Source of the DNA: an uncultured Alphaproteobacteria bacterium
Lineage (GTDB): Bacteria > Pseudomonadota > Alphaproteobacteria > Rs-D84
Direction: 5' to 3'
NCBI GenBank assembly: GCA_947589625.1
Contig: CANQCM010000051.1
Location: forward strand, 1 to 7,077
Length of the DNA stretch: 7,077 nt
Shown: positions 6,914 through 7,077 of the stretch, piece by piece
Position numbering within the stretch: the stretch's first letter is position 1
Layout: each line of letters begins with the position of its first letter
The notes under the pieces: generated by a model
Told to the model about the DNA's origin: nothing
The model's input: only the letters and a program-made list of their open reading frames with translations
Databases searched by the model: none
Program-made: the position numbers and the translations under genes

Positions 6914-6936
6914 ATTCCACGGCTTGACCGTGGAAT
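6914..6936 (-). terminator. Palindromic element, right copy; likely terminator for the minus-strand gene
   Basis: ATTCCACGG (6914-6922) pairs perfectly with CCGTGGAAT (6928-6936) around the loop CTTGA. On the minus strand the loop reads TCAAG, as in the left copy, and the stem is followed by GACAAG, TTCTTTATTTC. The flanks CTGG and GACAA match the left copy, while the stem bases differ in a compensated way. Confidence 0.55.
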
Positions 6937-6952
6937 CCAGTGAATCAATGTC

Positions 6953-6969
6953 GTCGCGCAACGCGCGAC
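6953..6969. repeat. GC-rich hairpin, right copy
   Basis: GTCGCGC-AAC-GCGCGAC forms a 7-bp stem with a three-base loop. It is flanked on the minus strand by GTGGTGT and CGACATT, exactly as in the left copy at 6790-6805. Confidence 0.65.
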
Positions 6970-7010
6970 ACCACTACTAGCCACTAACACTATACACTAA
7001 CCACTAATTA
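6970..7010 (-). repeat. TTAGTG-type tandem tract, right end
   Basis: Read on the minus strand this gives AATTAGTGG, TTAGTG, TATAGTG, TTAGTGG, CTAGTAG and TGGTGT. It is the inverted counterpart of the tract at 6752-6789. It holds the TAG stop (7006-7004) of the minus-strand gene at the window edge. Confidence 0.65.
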
Positions 7011-7075
7011 CTGTAATAACAATCGCTGGTGTAAGTGCCTGAACCATAACTATCAGAAAATGATGTGCCAGACGG
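7004..7075 (-). CDS. 3' tail of a minus-strand gene, mostly outside window
   Basis: On the minus strand, 23 open codons run in from the window edge to TAG at 7006-7004. The product tail is PSGTSFSDSYGSGTYTSDCYYSN, given here as its key features: rich in Ser, Gly, Thr and Tyr, with a single Cys five residues before the end. Such a polar, aromatic, Cys-bearing tail would suit an exported protein, but the visible piece is too short to assign. The minus strand's other two frames read from the edge do not give a better candidate; one stops within eight codons. The gene converges on gpmI, with the large inverted repeat between them, and its stop codon lies in that repeat's outer tract. Confidence 0.5.
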   Translation of the reverse strand, partial: PSGTSFSDSYGSGTYTSDCYYSN

Positions 7076-7077
7076 TA

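Larger units (their letters stand above)
6752..7012. repeat. Large imperfect inverted repeat (about 260 bp) between convergent genes
   Basis: The sequence from about 6752 to 6881, and the reverse complement of about 6883 to 7012, are homologous over most of their length. In order from outside in, each half has a TTAGTG-rich tract, GTGGTGT, a GC-rich hairpin, CGACATT, a short AT stretch, ACTGGATTC, a hairpin with a TCAAG-type loop, GAATGACAA, and an AT-rich stretch. The halves meet at GAACA-A-TGTTC (6877-6887). No open frame of coding quality lies in 6762-7003. It looks like a non-autonomous palindromic repeat, or a pair of repeats inserted head to head. There is no transposase and no clear target-site duplication. 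It accounts for the whole gene-free stretch after gpmI. Confidence 0.8.

Noticed and set aside
6752..7010. CRISPR array or tRNA-type structure in the TTAGTG tracts and hairpins
   Set aside because: There are no regular unique spacers between identical repeats and no cloverleaf. The structure is a single inverted pair, not a tandem array.

Overview
The window looks like a piece of a moderately AT-rich, uncultivated alphaproteobacterial chromosome. Two things suggest this. The small XRE regulator at 4771-5187 has the layout I associate with the alphaproteobacterial PraR-like family. The 3' intergenic region carries short GTCATTC...GAATCCAG palindromes of a kind familiar from Rickettsiales and related genomes. 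Both are family-level memories, not searches. The standard genetic code fits every gene. No RNA gene, insertion sequence, transposase or CRISPR array is visible.

Layout. (1) 3-458, +: a multi-pass membrane protein cut by the window edge. It is followed 21 bases later by a 207-residue helical cytoplasmic protein (480-1103, +); the two probably form an operon and neither has a function I can name. (2) 1163-3544 and 3559-4722, +: two adjacent secreted cysteine-rich proteins, separated by 14 bases. Each starts with a clear signal peptide and has an even number of cysteines in the mature part (28 and 22). The first also has an arginine-punctuated low-complexity region after its signal. They look like a co-expressed exported or cell-surface pair. 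(3) 4725-4747: a perfect 10-bp hairpin that ends this operon and also ends the convergent regulator gene. (4) 4771-5187, -: the XRE regulator, divergent from (5) gpmI (5283-6761, +), a complete cofactor-independent phosphoglycerate mutase with a recognisable promoter. (6) 6752-7012: a roughly 260-bp imperfect inverted repeat built from TTAGTG-rich ends, two pairs of hairpins and an AT-rich centre. It lies between gpmI and (7) the 3' tail of another minus-strand gene (7004-7075).

How the parts work together. Only gpmI has a firm pathway role (3-phosphoglycerate to 2-phosphoglycerate in glycolysis and gluconeogenesis). The regulator shares a short divergent promoter region with it and could regulate it, itself, or neither. 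The cysteine-rich pair points to an envelope or secreted function that depends on periplasmic disulfide formation. The most unusual structure is the large inverted repeat. Its two halves have different hairpin stem sequences that stay self-complementary, and its TTAGTG ends supply the stop codons of both genes that converge on it.
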